NCBI RefSeq assembly: GCF_013085545.1
Contig: NZ_CP039543.1
Coordinates: 3,255,322 to 3,319,321 of the forward strand
DNA from: Oceanidesulfovibrio marinus
GTDB taxonomy: Bacteria > Desulfobacterota > Desulfovibrionia > Desulfovibrionales > Desulfovibrionaceae
Direction: 5' to 3'
Length of the DNA stretch: 64,000 nucleotides
The first letter of the stretch is position 1, and each line of letters begins with the position of its first letter. A program made the translations under genes and the position numbers. The notes beneath the pieces are model-generated. The model saw only the letters and a list, made by a program, of their open reading frames with translations. It was not told where the DNA came from and did no database searches. Below are positions 20,154-32,026 of this stretch, in pieces.

Positions 20154-22574
20154 GTGACAGATTCAATCTCCATCGAGAAAGAGATACGCAAGTCGTATCT
20201 GGAGTACTCCCTGTCCGTCATCATCGGACGCGCCATTCCGGACGTCCGCGACGGCCTCAAGCCCGTGCACCGGCGCATTCTCTACGCCATGTACGACCTG
20301 GGCAACTCCTGGAACCGGCCGTACAAGAAGTCCGCCCGCGTGGTCGGCGACGTCATCGGTAAGTACCACCCCCACGGCGACAGCGCTGTGTACGACGCCC
20401 TGGTGCGCATGGCGCAGAACTTCTCCATGCGCGATCTCCTGGTAGACGGCCAGGGTAACTTCGGCTCCATCGACGGCGACGCCGCGGCGGCCATGCGTTA
20501 CACCGAAGTCCGCATGACCCGGCTGACCAGCGAGTTCCTCTCGGACATCGAGAAGGAAACCGTCGACTACCGGGCCAACTACGACAACACCCTGCAGGAA
20601 CCCGTTGTCCTGCCCACCAAGGTGCCGAACCTGCTGCTCAACGGCTCGTCCGGCATCGCCGTGGGCATGGCCACGAACATTCCGCCCCACAACCTGGGCG
20701 AGCTCGTGGAAGGCCTGCTGCTGATCCTGGACAAGCCGGAAACCACGGTGGGCGAACTCATGCAGCTCATCAAGGGACCGGACTTCCCTACCGGCGCATC
20801 CGTTTTTGCCGGCGAGGGTCTGCGCGACGCCTACACCACGGGCCGCGGCTCCGTGCGCGTGCGCGGCGAGGTGGAGGTGGTGGAGCGCAAGAAGGGCTTC
20901 GAGTCCATCATCATCTCCGAGATCCCCTACGCCGTGAACAAGTCCACGCTGGTGGAAAAGATCGCCCAGCTGGTCAACGACCGGAAGATCGAGGGCATCA
21001 GCGACCTGCGCGACGAGTCCGATCGCAAGGGCATCCGTGTGGTCATTGACCTCAAGAAGGGCACCATCCCGGATATCGTCGTCAACTCGCTCTACAAGTA
21101 CACCCAGCTTGAGACGAGCTTCGGCTTCAACATGCTCGCAGTGGTCAACAACCGGCCGCAGCTTCTGAGCCTGCGACAGATCCTGGAGCACTTCCTGGAG
21201 CACCGCCGCGAGGTCATCCTGCGCCGCACCCGCTACGACCTGCGCAAGGCCGAGGAGCGGCTGCACATCGTCGAAGGCCTGCGCATCGCCATCGACAACA
21301 TCGACGAGATCATCGAGCTGATTCGCGCCGCGCCCGATCCGGCCACCGCCAAGGCAAAGCTCATGGAGCGATTCGAGCTCTCCGAGGTCCAGAGCCAGGC
21401 CATCCTGGACATGCGCCTGCAGCGCCTCACCGGGCTGGAGCGCGACAAGCTGGAGGAAGAGTACGCCGAGCTCATCAAGCGCATCGAGTACCTGAACTCC
21501 ATCCTCCAGAGCGAGGGCGTGCTCGTGGGCGTCATCCGCGACGAGCTGGAAGAGATCAAGAAGGCCTACGTCACGCCGCGCCGCACGCGCATCATGGCCG
21601 AGGAGGCCACCGGCATCGACATCGAGGACCTCATTCCGGACGAGGAAGTGGTCATCACCCTGTCTCGCCGCGGATACATCAAGCGTACGCCGCTGGACAC
21701 CTATCAACAGCAGCGCCGCGGCGGCAAAGGCATCGCCGGCGTGGCCACGTCGGACGGGGACATCATCCAGAACTTCCTCGTCACGACCAACCACCAGTAC
21801 CTGCTGCTCTTCACCAACCGCGGCCGCATGTACCAGCTCAAGGCGCATCAGGTGCCGGAAGGTTCGCGCACGGCCAAGGGCGCGCACATCGCCAACCTGC
21901 TGCCCCTGGAAAAAGACGAGTGGGCTGCCACGGTGCTCTCCATCCGCGAGTTCAGCGAGGACCGCTTCTTCCTCTTCGTCACCAGGCAGGGTGTGGTCAA
22001 GCGCACCAGCGCGGACCAGTACTCCCGCTGCCGGCGCACCGGCCTCATTGCCGTGGGCCTGCGCGATGAGGACGAACTCATCACCGTGCGCAACGTGAGC
22101 AGCGCCGACGAGGTGATCCTGGCCACGGCCAAGGGCATGTCCATCCACTTCAGCCTCAAGGACGTTCGGCCCATGGGCCGCTCCTCCATGGGCGTGAAGG
22201 GCATTGCCCTGGGCAAGAAGGACGAGGTCGTCTCCGCCGTGATCCCGAGCGAGGAAACCCGTCCCCAGATCCTGACGATCTCGGAAAAGGGCTTCGGCAA
22301 ACGCTCCTCGCTTGACCTCTACCGGCTGCAGTCGCGCGGCGGCAAGGGCATCATCAACATGCGGACCACCTCCAAGACAGGTAGCGTGCTCGGAGCAACC
22401 GCCGTGAACGAGGAGGACGAGATCGTCCTGCTCACCTCCACCAACAAGATCATCCGCACCTCGGTCCAGGACATCAGCCTTGTGGGCCGCGCCACGCAGG
22501 GCGTGCGCGTCGTTCGCCTGGACAACGGCGGAACGGCCGTGGCCTTCGACATCGTGCAGGAAAATACGATCTAG
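20154..22574 (+). CDS. gyrA: DNA gyrase subunit A
   Basis: GyrA (806 residues) cuts and rejoins DNA for supercoiling. It shows the winged-helix region with the catalytic tyrosine in RYTEVRMT (about residue 117), the coiled-coil and C-terminal beta-pinwheel with the GyrA box QRRGGKG (about residue 520), which distinguishes it from ParC. It starts with GTG at 20154 and a weak AGGAT ribosome-binding site. It lies 63 bp after gyrB, completing the origin-proximal cluster. The quinolone-resistance-determining region is intact. Confidence 0.98.
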   Translation: MTDSISIEKEIRKSYLEYSLSVIIGRAIPDVRDGLKPVHRRILYAMYDLGNSWNRPYKKSARVVGDVIGKYHPHGDSAVYDALVRMAQNFSMRDLLVDGQGNFGSIDGDAAAAMRYTEVRMTRLTSEFLSDIEKETVDYRANYDNTLQEPVVLPTKVPNLLLNGSSGIAVGMATNIPPHNLGELVEGLLLILDKPETTVGELMQLIKGPDFPTGASVFAGEGLRDAYTTGRGSVRVRGEVEVVERKKGFESIIISEIPYAVNKSTLVEKIAQLVNDRKIEGISDLRDESDRKGIRVVIDLKKGTIPDIVVNSLYKYTQLETSFGFNMLAVVNNRPQLLSLRQILEHFLEHRREVILRRTRYDLRKAEERLHIVEGLRIAIDNIDEIIELIRAAPDPATAKAKLMERFELSEVQSQAILDMRLQRLTGLERDKLEEEYAELIKRIEYLNSILQSEGVLVGVIRDELEEIKKAYVTPRRTRIMAEEATGIDIEDLIPDEEVVITLSRRGYIKRTPLDTYQQQRRGGKGIAGVATSDGDIIQNFLVTTNHQYLLLFTNRGRMYQLKAHQVPEGSRTAKGAHIANLLPLEKDEWAATVLSIREFSEDRFFLFVTRQGVVKRTSADQYSRCRRTGLIAVGLRDEDELITVRNVSSADEVILATAKGMSIHFSLKDVRPMGRSSMGVKGIALGKKDEVVSAVIPSEETRPQILTISEKGFGKRSSLDLYRLQSRGGKGIINMRTTSKTGSVLGATAVNEEDEIVLLTSTNKIIRTSVQDISLVGRATQGVRVVRLDNGGTAVAFDIVQENTI

Positions 22575-22580
22575 CCGAAA

Positions 22581-22619
22581 GGCGCTGGGAGCCGGACGCA
22601 AACCGGCTCCCAGCCGCCA
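22581..22619 (+). terminator. Strong hairpin after gyrA
   Basis: CTGGGAGCCGG (22585-22595) pairs perfectly with CCGGCTCCCAG (22603-22613), an 11-bp stem right after the gyrA stop. It lacks a T-run, so it may be an mRNA-stabilising structure or a partial terminator. Confidence 0.55.
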
Positions 22620-22634
22620 CAGCACACCGTTCTC

Positions 22635-23477
22635 ATGGCACCAATTCGTCCGGAAACAACCGCCACGTCCGGTTCGCTTGTCCAGGTGCTCCGCGCCGCG
22701 ATTCTCGCGGTGTGCATTGTCTCCCTGATGAGCCTTGCCGCATGCAATAGCCAGGAACAGAACAAGCCTGTTCTGGAAAGCGCACGCCAGGCCTTTCTGG
22801 ACGGCAACTACAGCGAGGCCGAGCGGCTGTACGAGAGCTACATCCAGGCAGAGCCGCAGGGTGACGCGCGCTGGGAAGCGTGGAACCGGCTCTTGGATAT
22901 GGCGTTGACCGTGCGCAACGACAGGCCACGCGCCACATCCATCCTGGACGCCATGTACCTGGAGTTCGGAGACTCGGGGCAGCGCGCCTTCGAGCTCCTC
23001 TCCCGGCTGGCCGAGATCTACGAGGATATGAACAACTACGGCAAGGCCGTGGAGGCGTGGCGCAAGTGCCTGAGCCTCCCGGGAATCGACCCTGCCGAAT
23101 CGGCGCGGCTCCACTACCGCGTCGCGCGCGACCACCAGGCCATGAAGGCGTACGGACAGGCCGTGCAGGAGCTCAACCTCTGCATCCGCGATGCCCAGAA
23201 GCCGGAGCTGGCCCAGCAGTGCCGCTACACCCTGGCCCAGAACCTCATCTTCATGGGCCGCGTGGAGGACGCCAAGAAGATTCTCCGCTCCATCATGGCC
23301 AACCCCGAGATAGCCGACGAGGATCGCGCCCTTGCGGCATTCCTTCTTGCCGATGTTCTGGAAGACCAGGAAAAATTCGCAGAAGCTATAGACATTCTTG
23401 AATCAATTCGACTTACGTATCCCAATCCGCTTGTCGTCGACACACGCCTCAAACATCTCAAGCAGATGAAACAATAA
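22635..23477 (+). CDS. TPR-repeat lipoprotein
   Basis: The 280-residue protein has an N-terminal signal peptide of about 36 residues ending in a lipobox (SLAAC), so it is probably lipid-anchored after export. The rest is helical with tetratricopeptide-like repeats (for example GNYSEAERLYESYIQAEPQ and KAYGQAVQELNLCIRDA). TPR lipoproteins scaffold protein complexes in the cell envelope. The position next to gyrA is recurrent in Desulfovibrio-type genomes; the function is unknown. No good ribosome-binding site was seen for the ATG. Confidence 0.8.
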   Translation: MAPIRPETTATSGSLVQVLRAAILAVCIVSLMSLAACNSQEQNKPVLESARQAFLDGNYSEAERLYESYIQAEPQGDARWEAWNRLLDMALTVRNDRPRATSILDAMYLEFGDSGQRAFELLSRLAEIYEDMNNYGKAVEAWRKCLSLPGIDPAESARLHYRVARDHQAMKAYGQAVQELNLCIRDAQKPELAQQCRYTLAQNLIFMGRVEDAKKILRSIMANPEIADEDRALAAFLLADVLEDQEKFAEAIDILESIRLTYPNPLVVDTRLKHLKQMKQ

Positions 23478-23553
23478 TTGATATTCAATTGACGGTGCTG
23501 CCCTTGCACCATGCTTCATCGTTGGGGTACTCTGAGAATAGGCAGGAGGGCCT

Positions 23554-25551
<1,998 letters not shown>

Positions 25552-25579
25552 GGTGGCGGCGGCGCAAGGAGCGGCCACG

Positions 25580-26551
25580 ATGAATAGCCAGGATTTCCGG
25601 CCCGCATATCTGGGCCTTGTGGAAAGCGACGGGTTGGCAGCCCGGGCCGAAAGAGCCCTGGCCGCGCTGCAGGAGTGCCGTCTCTGCCCGCGCAACTGCG
25701 GCGTGGACCGCACCCGCGGCGAGCTCGGTTTCTGCCAGGTGGGCCGCCGGGTGCGGGTGGACTCCGCCGCTCCCCATTTCGGCGAGGAGTCGCCCCTGGT
25801 GGGCGAGCACGGCTCCGGCGCCGTCTTCTTCGCAGGCTGCAACCTGCACTGCGTCTTCTGCCAGAACTATGAGATCAGCCAATGTCCGGCCAGCGTGGCC
25901 GAGACCACGGCGCAGGAGCTGGCCGACGCCATGCTCGCCCTGCAGCAGGCAGGGTGCGGCAACATCAACTTCGTCACGCCCTCCCATGTGGTGCCGCAGA
26001 TTCTCGAAGCCCTGGTCCTCGCGGCCAAAGCCGGTCTGAATATCCCTCTGGTGTACAACACCAGCTCCTACGACGCCCTGTCCACGCTGGAGCTGCTGGA
26101 CGGCGTGGTGGACATCTACATGCCGGACGCCAAGTTCATGAGTCGTGACGCATCGTCCAGGTTCTGCGCCGCGCCGGATTATCCGGATCGCGCCAGGGAG
26201 GCCATCGCCGCCATGCACGCCCAGGTGGGCGACCTCGTGCTGGATGAGAAGGGCAGGGCATTGCGCGGCGTACTGGTGCGCCATCTGGTCATGCCCGGCG
26301 ACCTCGCGTCCACGCGGGAATGGATGGACTTCCTCGCCTCCCTTTCCACAAATATGTACGTCAACATCATGGATCAGTACCGGCCCTGCCACATGGCCGG
26401 AGGGATCGAGGAGCTTTCGCGCCATCTATCCGGCGAGGAGTACTCCGCAGCCTTGACGTCGGCGCACGAGGCAGGGATAAGGAGGTTGGACGAGCGCAAT
26501 CCGGCGCGAGTACTTGAGCTCATGGAGCGGTTCTTCAAACGCCGGCAGTGA
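25580..26551 (+). CDS. Radical SAM protein of the pyruvate formate-lyase-activase-like (AmmeMemoRadiSam-type) family
   Basis: A 323-residue protein with the radical SAM cluster motif CNLHCVFC (a CxxxCxxC) following an N-terminal CRLCPRNCG motif that may bind an additional metal or cluster. The rest matches the PflA-like family. Such proteins often activate glycyl-radical enzymes or modify proteins, but no partner glycyl-radical enzyme lies nearby, so the substrate is unknown. The ATG at 25580 follows AAGGAG; a GTG at 25553 is an alternative. It lies 28 bp after the kinase stop on the same strand. Confidence 0.88.
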   Translation: MNSQDFRPAYLGLVESDGLAARAERALAALQECRLCPRNCGVDRTRGELGFCQVGRRVRVDSAAPHFGEESPLVGEHGSGAVFFAGCNLHCVFCQNYEISQCPASVAETTAQELADAMLALQQAGCGNINFVTPSHVVPQILEALVLAAKAGLNIPLVYNTSSYDALSTLELLDGVVDIYMPDAKFMSRDASSRFCAAPDYPDRAREAIAAMHAQVGDLVLDEKGRALRGVLVRHLVMPGDLASTREWMDFLASLSTNMYVNIMDQYRPCHMAGGIEELSRHLSGEEYSAALTSAHEAGIRRLDERNPARVLELMERFFKRRQ

Positions 26552-26811
26552 GCGGCGCTTCTCGCCGGCGGCTCAGGCCCGCGATACCGCGTTATTACAC
26601 AAAATCGACAAATCGCCCGGTCCAAAAACATGGGCGTTTTACAAATTTGAGAAAAAAATATACGCTTCGAGACATCTACTTTTAATATACCCGATTGATT
26701 TTGTTGCATATGTTAGTACTGGTCCCCATTTTGTATACCCATGGGTTCATGCGCACTGGGTGGTGCTGCCACCTTTTCAAACCTTGAAATCTGGAAACGG
26801 AGGAAACCCCG
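26552..26811. other. 260-bp leader of glnA
   Basis: An AT-richer region between a radical SAM gene and glnA with no gene and no clear terminator. A sigma-54 -24/-12 element was looked for and not found. It must contain the glnA promoter. Confidence 0.4.
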
Positions 26812-28158
26812 ATGGAGAACATTCCCGTTTTTAACTGCAAGAACGCCGACGACGTGCTGAAAGCCGTCAAGGACTATAATGTCAGCTTCATCCAGTTCTG
26901 GTTCGTTGACATCCTGGGCACGCTGAAATCCTTCCAGATCACCCCGAGTGAGCTGGAAAACGCCTTTGAGGAAGGCATGGGCTTCGACGGTTCGTCCATC
27001 CTCGGCTTCACCCGCATCCATGAGTCCGACATGGTTGCCTGGCCGGATCCCACCACCTTCCAGATCTGCTCCTGGCGCCCGCTGGATCGTCCCGTCGCCC
27101 GCGTGTTCTGCGATGTGAAGAACCCCGACGGCACCCCCTACGAGGCTGACTCCCGCTACATCTTCAAGTCCATCCTCGATAAGGCCGCCCAGAAGGGCTA
27201 CACCGCCTACTTCGGTCCCGAGCTCGAGTTCTTCCTGTTCTCCTCGCCCACCAACCCCGAGATCCTCGACGTCGGCGGCTACTTCGACGCTCCGCCGCTG
27301 GACCTGGCCAACGATGTCCGCCGCGACATCATCTTCAACCTCCAGGCCATGGGCATCGCGGTTGAGTACTCCCACCACGAGGTGGCTCCGTCCCAGCACG
27401 AGATCGACCTGCGTTATGCCGACGGCCTGACCATGGCCGACACCGCCATCACCTACAAGGTCATCGTCAAGGAAATCGCCCGCAAGCACGGCTGCTACGC
27501 CACCTTCATGCCCAAGCCCCTCTTCGGTGAAAACGGCTCCGGCATGCACGTGCACCAATCCCTGTTCAAGAACGGCAAGAACGCCTTCTTCGACGGCAGC
27601 GAGAAGAACAGCCTCTCCGCTGAAGCCCGCGCCTACATTTCCGGCCTGCTGAAGCACGCCAAGGAGATCGTCTGCGTGACCAACCAGTGGGTCAACTCCT
27701 ACAAGCGCCTGGTGCCCGGCTACGAGGCCCCGGTGTACATTGCCTGGGCTCAGCGCAACCGCTCCGCCCTCGTGCGCGTGCCGCTGTACAAGCCCGGCAA
27801 GGAAGCCGCCACCCGCGTCGAGCTGCGCAACCCGGATCCGGCCGCCAACCCTTACCTCGCTTTCTCCGTCATGCTGGCCGCCGGCCTGGAAGGCATCGAG
27901 AAGGGCTACGATCTGCAGAACCCGGTCGAAGAGAACATCTTCGACATGGGCCCGGCGGATTTCGCCAAGCACGGCATCGATGCGCTCCCCGGCTCCCTGT
28001 ACGAGGCCGCCATGGAGCTCAAGAACTCCGAGCTCATGAAGCGCGTCCTGGGCGACCATCTCCACACGAACCTCGTGGAGAACAAGCTCATCGAGTGGGA
28101 TCAGTACCGCACCCACGTCTCTGACTTCGAAATCGAAAAGTACCTCCCTGTTCTGTAA
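26812..28158 (+). CDS. glnA: Glutamine synthetase, type I (alpha-like)
   Basis: GlnA (448 residues) makes glutamine from glutamate and ammonia, the entry point of nitrogen assimilation. It has the beta-grasp and catalytic domains with GFDGSSI, the PKPLFGENGSGMHVHQ ATP-binding motif and the NRSALVR/RVELRNPDP region. At the position of the adenylylatable tyrosine (NLYDLP in enteric enzymes) it has NIFDMG, so adenylylation at that site is impossible; the length also matches the shorter non-adenylylated GSI-alpha form. Codon use is strongly biased, fitting high expression. It has a good GGAGG site and stands as a single gene with its own terminator. Confidence 0.97.
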   Translation: MENIPVFNCKNADDVLKAVKDYNVSFIQFWFVDILGTLKSFQITPSELENAFEEGMGFDGSSILGFTRIHESDMVAWPDPTTFQICSWRPLDRPVARVFCDVKNPDGTPYEADSRYIFKSILDKAAQKGYTAYFGPELEFFLFSSPTNPEILDVGGYFDAPPLDLANDVRRDIIFNLQAMGIAVEYSHHEVAPSQHEIDLRYADGLTMADTAITYKVIVKEIARKHGCYATFMPKPLFGENGSGMHVHQSLFKNGKNAFFDGSEKNSLSAEARAYISGLLKHAKEIVCVTNQWVNSYKRLVPGYEAPVYIAWAQRNRSALVRVPLYKPGKEAATRVELRNPDPAANPYLAFSVMLAAGLEGIEKGYDLQNPVEENIFDMGPADFAKHGIDALPGSLYEAAMELKNSELMKRVLGDHLHTNLVENKLIEWDQYRTHVSDFEIEKYLPVL

Positions 28159-28185
28159 GCAGGAAGGAAGTTACGCCGCTGTACA

Positions 28186-28221
28186 AAGCCCCTCGGCATC
28201 GTGCCGGGGGGCTTTTCTGTT
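28186..28221 (+). terminator. Rho-independent terminator of glnA
   Basis: AAAGCCCCTCGGCA and TGCCGGGGGGCTTTT pair to give a strong stem followed by TTTTCTGTT. Confidence 0.9.
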
Positions 28222-28280
28222 GGCAAAGACGTGCGCGTGCCCTACGTTGTGCGCATACATCCCAGAAGAGGAGGCATTGT

Positions 28281-28715
28281 ATGGACGTACGCGAGGCCAT
28301 AGCCCCTTGCGGGCTTTCCTGCGAGAAATGTCTGGCCATGAAGGGCGGCAGCATCCAGACGGCGGCGGCCGCGCTGTTGCACGGCCTGCGTGGGTTCGAA
28401 AAGCACGCGGAGCGTTTCGCGTCCATGAACCCGGCCTTTGCCCATTATGAAGCCTTCAGCGAGGTGGCCGAGTTCCTGGCGTCCGGAAGCTGCACCGGCT
28501 GCCGCACGGGCACGTGCCTGCTGGGCAACTGCCACGTGCAACGCTGCGTGCAGGAGAAAGGGATAGGCTTTTGCTACGAGTGCGCGGACTTCCCCTGTCC
28601 GGACCACGGCCTGCCGGGCCGGGTGGGAGAGGTCTGGAAAAAGGCCAACGCGCGCATGGCCGAGGTGGGCCCGGAGCAGTTCAGGGAAGAGACAAGGGAC
28701 AAGCCGCGATACTGA
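28281..28715 (+). CDS. DUF3795 cysteine-rich protein
   Basis: The 144-residue protein carries several cysteine clusters: CGLSCEKC near the N-terminus, CTGCRTGTC and CHVQRC in the middle, and CYECADFPC. This spacing is characteristic of DUF3795, a putative metal- or cluster-binding family of unknown role common in anaerobes. No membrane segments. The ATG follows GGAGG. It is a single gene after the glnA terminator. Confidence 0.82.
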   Translation: MDVREAIAPCGLSCEKCLAMKGGSIQTAAAALLHGLRGFEKHAERFASMNPAFAHYEAFSEVAEFLASGSCTGCRTGTCLLGNCHVQRCVQEKGIGFCYECADFPCPDHGLPGRVGEVWKKANARMAEVGPEQFREETRDKPRY

Positions 28716-28751
28716 TATTCCTACGGCGCTTCACCCTTCGCGTCTAGAAAA

Positions 28752-29852
28752 CTAGACAAACCAAGCGTAGCGCATATCCCGCGCGATCATGTCGATGAGC
28801 TTGCGGTGGCCAGCCGGGAACGTATACTTGCCCAGCTCGGCAAAGCTCACCCATTGGCCCTCGGTGGCCGCATGCAGCACCGGCTCGGGCCAGCCTTCGT
28901 GCTCGTCTTTGAATCGTAGCAGAAACGCCGAGAGCGTGACCTTGAAGGTCGTGTAGCCGTGGCGGATGATGGCGATCTTCTCCGCCGTCTCCACGTCCCA
29001 CTCCAGCTCCTCCATGAACTCGCGCACCACGCACTCGGCCGGGGTCTCGCCCTTTTCCACGTTGCCGCCGGGAAACTCCCACAGGCCGGGCCAGACGCCG
29101 TCTTCCGGCCGCTTCTGGATAAAGATGTAGCCCTTGTGCACCAGCACGCCGCTGGCCACCTCCACGGGCACGGCAGGTCTGCGCTCGGCCGGCACCGGGC
29201 GGTGGTCCACAATGCCCAGGTAGTGCGCCTCGCACTGCTCAGTGAGCGGGCAGAGCATGCACGACGGCTTCTTGCCGCAGATCAGGTTGCCGAACTCCAT
29301 GATCGCCTGGTTGAACTCCCGCGCGCGGCCCTTGGGGATGAGCGATCGCGCCGTCTCCCAGAGAAAGGACTGCGCCTGGCTGGACTTGATGGGCGCATCC
29401 ACGTCGAACAGCCGGGAGAGCACGCGCTCCACGTTGGCGTCCACGATGGGTTCTTCCTGGTTGTACGCCTGGGAGAGCACGGCGCCGGCCGTGTAGCGTC
29501 CCACGCCGGGCAGGGCGCGTGCAGTTTGCACGTCCTCCGGGAACGTGCCTCCATGCTCCGCCACCATCTGTCGTGCAGCCAGCAGCAGGTTGCGGGCGCG
29601 GGCGTAGTAGCCCAGCCCTTCCCAGAGCTTCAGCACCTCTTCCTCGTCGGCCTCGGCCAGGGACTCCATGGTGGGGAAGCGCTCCAGGAATCGCTCGATA
29701 TATTGCACGCCGCGATCCATCTGGGTCTGCTGGAGGATGACCTCCGAGATCCACACTTCATACGGGTCGTAGCGCTTGCGCCAGGGCAGGTCGCGTCGGT
29801 TCTCTTCGAACCAGTCCAACAGGGTCTTTTGCAGGGGGGTGAGATCGGACAT
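28752..29852 (-). CDS. mutY: A/G-specific adenine glycosylase
   Basis: MutY (366 residues) removes adenine mispaired with 8-oxoguanine. It has the catalytic Glu in SEVILQQTQ (E37), the helix-hairpin-helix LPGVGRYTAG (residues 114-123), the catalytic Asp in VDANVERV (D138), the [4Fe-4S] ligands C192, C198, C201 and C207, and a C-terminal NUDIX-like 8-oxoG recognition domain. Normal length. It lies 6 bp downstream of the DUF362 gene on the same strand. Confidence 0.97.
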   Translation of the reverse strand: MSDLTPLQKTLLDWFEENRRDLPWRKRYDPYEVWISEVILQQTQMDRGVQYIERFLERFPTMESLAEADEEEVLKLWEGLGYYARARNLLLAARQMVAEHGGTFPEDVQTARALPGVGRYTAGAVLSQAYNQEEPIVDANVERVLSRLFDVDAPIKSSQAQSFLWETARSLIPKGRAREFNQAIMEFGNLICGKKPSCMLCPLTEQCEAHYLGIVDHRPVPAERRPAVPVEVASGVLVHKGYIFIQKRPEDGVWPGLWEFPGGNVEKGETPAECVVREFMEELEWDVETAEKIAIIRHGYTTFKVTLSAFLLRFKDEHEGWPEPVLHAATEGQWVSFAELGKYTFPAGHRKLIDMIARDMRYAWFV

Positions 29853-29858
29853 GGGACG

Positions 29859-30800
29859 TTACATTATCCGCGCGAGAACGCGCCGGCAAGCGCCATGTGC
29901 AAGCCGGAGCGGGTTGAATGTCTGCGGGCTGAGCTCGGCGGGCGCGCGGAACCCGGAGAGGTCGAAATCTTCCGGCTGGGCAAGGGGATAGGCGATGTCC
30001 GCCGTCTCCGAACCGGGCAGCCGTCTGCGCCGTGCCTCGTTCCACAGCGGGACCCTGGCCGGCGTCAGGCCGAGCATGGCGTACATGGCGGTATCCAGGG
30101 CCACGGGCGACAGGCTCGCGGCCAACAGGCTCGTGGGGCAGGGCTCTCCGTTGATGGGGCCGGTGCCGTGCATGGAGACCACGGCGTCCATCAGGCTCGT
30201 CACCGGCGGCAGGTGGTCGGCGATCTCCACGAACACGCTCTCGAAACGCTCGCCCTTGTCTCCGTACAGATGATGGATGAGCGGTTTGCGCACGCCCACC
30301 ACCACGCCGAAAAGGTTTTTCAGCGCGCCGGAGATGCGCATCTGCTTGTGCGCCTTGAGCCGCGGCAGGTTGAGGATGCAGTCCTGCTCCAGCGCGTCGC
30401 GAGAGACGCCGATACGCGCACCGAACGAGGTGTGCATAGGTGTGGGCCGTCCCAGGGTGATGACGCTCAGCCCGAGGTCGGCAAGAGCCTTCTCCAGCCC
30501 AATTTTGCGCGACACACGCGAGGCCGTACCGAAGCCGGGGGAGTCCCCCACGGTGACTTTGCAGCCGGCCTCCAGCAGCACCAGGCACACGGCGCGGACC
30601 ACCAGGGGATGTGTGCACACAAGGCCGTCGTTGCCGGCGGACAGCAGATTCGGCTTCACCAGCACCCGCGCGCCGGAGCGCGGTATCCCGTCGATGGCCT
30701 CCAGCATGCCGGCGGCCGTCTCATGCAGAAATACGTCGCGATACCCGTCCGCGTGCATCAGGGCCACGGGGACGGGCGTGGAAAGGAATCCCAGGCTCAT
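29859..30800 (-). CDS. DUF362 domain protein
   Basis: The 313-residue protein belongs to the DUF362 family (conserved KPNLLSA near residue 50, NLPRLKAHK and GALKNLFGVVVG in the centre). Many DUF362 proteins carry a ferredoxin-like cysteine cluster; none is visible here, so this is the cluster-less form. Function unknown. Its start overlaps the stop of the rhodanese/ferritin-like gene by 4 bp, and mutY follows 6 bp later, so the three genes are one operon. Confidence 0.85.
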   Translation of the reverse strand: MSLGFLSTPVPVALMHADGYRDVFLHETAAGMLEAIDGIPRSGARVLVKPNLLSAGNDGLVCTHPLVVRAVCLVLLEAGCKVTVGDSPGFGTASRVSRKIGLEKALADLGLSVITLGRPTPMHTSFGARIGVSRDALEQDCILNLPRLKAHKQMRISGALKNLFGVVVGVRKPLIHHLYGDKGERFESVFVEIADHLPPVTSLMDAVVSMHGTGPINGEPCPTSLLAASLSPVALDTAMYAMLGLTPARVPLWNEARRRRLPGSETADIAYPLAQPEDFDLSGFRAPAELSPQTFNPLRLAHGACRRVLARIM

Positions 30801-31738
30801 GACGAAGCCGGTCCGTGGTTGAGCTTTGGCGAGGGCGCGATGGTCCCCTGGGCCATCAGATCGTCAAAGGCGTCCAGAAGCATCCGGCCGTGCTGCTTTT
30901 CCTGCTCGGCAATCGTCAGGAAGATCGATGCAGCCTCGTCGCGCTCGCCGTCGGGCAGCCTGGGGCCGGTCTCGGCGCGGTTCTGGATGGCGAGGGCCGC
31001 CGACTTGTACAGATCGTACGCCGCATACTCGATCTCCAGGCCCAGCTCGGCCGTCTCCAGGCAGGTGGCGTCCTTGTCCAGCACGTCGTCCACCCAGGCG
31101 GCCAGGTCCTCCACCGTGAACCCGCCCTCCAGCACGTCACCGCCGGCCACTTCGAACATGGTCTCGAACGGCGGCGGTTCCGGAATTCGCCCGGCCAGAT
31201 GGTGGTACACCTGTCTGGCGTGGGCCAGCTCCATACCCACGATGCGGTCCATGAGCCGGCACATGGACTCCCGGCCCAGCTCCCTGGCCCTGGCGCGCAC
31301 GTCGCTGTAAAGCGCATAGGCCGCCTTCTCCAGGCTGAAGGCGCGGCGCAGCATGGCGGTCAGGTCTCTGTCCTCGCGGAACACGGCAATGCGCGGCGCT
31401 TGGGGCACGGCCCTGCCTGTCCACGCCGCAATGCCGCCTTCCAGGTTGCCGATGGGGTGCAGGCCCGCATCACGCGCCATCTGCGCGGCCACGTTGCCGC
31501 GGTAACCCTTGGCGCAGTAGAAAATCGTCGGCGTGCCGGGCTGCAATGGAGAACGTCCGGCGCTCAGCTCGGTCTCCAGCTGCGGCAGGGGAATGAACCG
31601 CGCGCCCGGAATGTGCCCCTGGTCGTACTCCTCGGGCTGACGCACATCCACGAGCTCGTAGCTGCCTTCCTTGTGCAGCCGCATGAACGTCCTGAGCGAT
31701 TCCGGGGTGTATGTCTCGATCTCGACGGTGGAAGTCAT
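30797..31738 (-). CDS. Rhodanese - ferritin-like (rubrerythrin-type) fusion protein
   Basis: The 313-residue protein fuses an N-terminal rhodanese domain (about residues 1-105) with the sulfur-carrier cysteine in IFYCAKGYRGN, to a C-terminal ferritin-like region (about residues 125-305). That region has repeated E/H motifs in four-helix-bundle spacing (SLEKAAYALY, GMELAHARQVYHHL, GLEIEYAAYDLY, AEQEKQHGRML). The C-terminal part resembles rubrerythrin-type di-iron domains. This suggests a sulfur- or peroxide-related redox role. The ATG at 31738 is preceded by GGAGG at good spacing; longer frames are not supported. Confidence 0.88.
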   Translation of the reverse strand: MTSTVEIETYTPESLRTFMRLHKEGSYELVDVRQPEEYDQGHIPGARFIPLPQLETELSAGRSPLQPGTPTIFYCAKGYRGNVAAQMARDAGLHPIGNLEGGIAAWTGRAVPQAPRIAVFREDRDLTAMLRRAFSLEKAAYALYSDVRARARELGRESMCRLMDRIVGMELAHARQVYHHLAGRIPEPPPFETMFEVAGGDVLEGGFTVEDLAAWVDDVLDKDATCLETAELGLEIEYAAYDLYKSAALAIQNRAETGPRLPDGERDEAASIFLTIAEQEKQHGRMLLDAFDDLMAQGTIAPSPKLNHGPASS

Positions 31739-31847
31739 GACTGCCTCCATCATTGGTTGCTGATAGCAATTCCTTGTCGATTCCTAGCACGATCCCAGGC
31801 GGTTTGCACATGTCTGCAATGCTCTTGATGGGGGACGCTGTCCGGAT

Positions 31848-31954
31848 GCCTCCGGCGGGCCAGGGGATCGCGATCCCCCGGACCCCTAAGATCTTTAATA
31901 TAGGTCCAGGGAGCTAAGCTCCCTGGCGGGGTGCCCGAGGGGCGGAGCCCCTCG
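31848..31954 (-). repeat. Modular palindromic repeat, copy A (inverted orientation)
   Basis: Read on the minus strand, it consists of a CGAGGGG/CCCCTCG hairpin, a CCAGGGAGC/GCTCCCTGG hairpin, a GGACC/GGTCC pair, a GGGGATC/GATCCCC palindrome and a terminal CCGCCGGAGGC tag. The same modules in the same order occur at 56609-56783. It lies in the 288-bp gap upstream of the rhodanese gene. Confidence 0.75.
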
Positions 31955-32026
31955 CTCAACACGCCGAGATCCGCCGGAAAACCTTCCTCCCTCCTTACCT
32001 GCGCTGCCCTGCGTATTCTGCAGGGC

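Noticed and set aside
26552-26811. Sigma-54 promoter of glnA
   Set aside because: No GG-N10-GC element with a TGGCAC/TTGC context was found in the leader.
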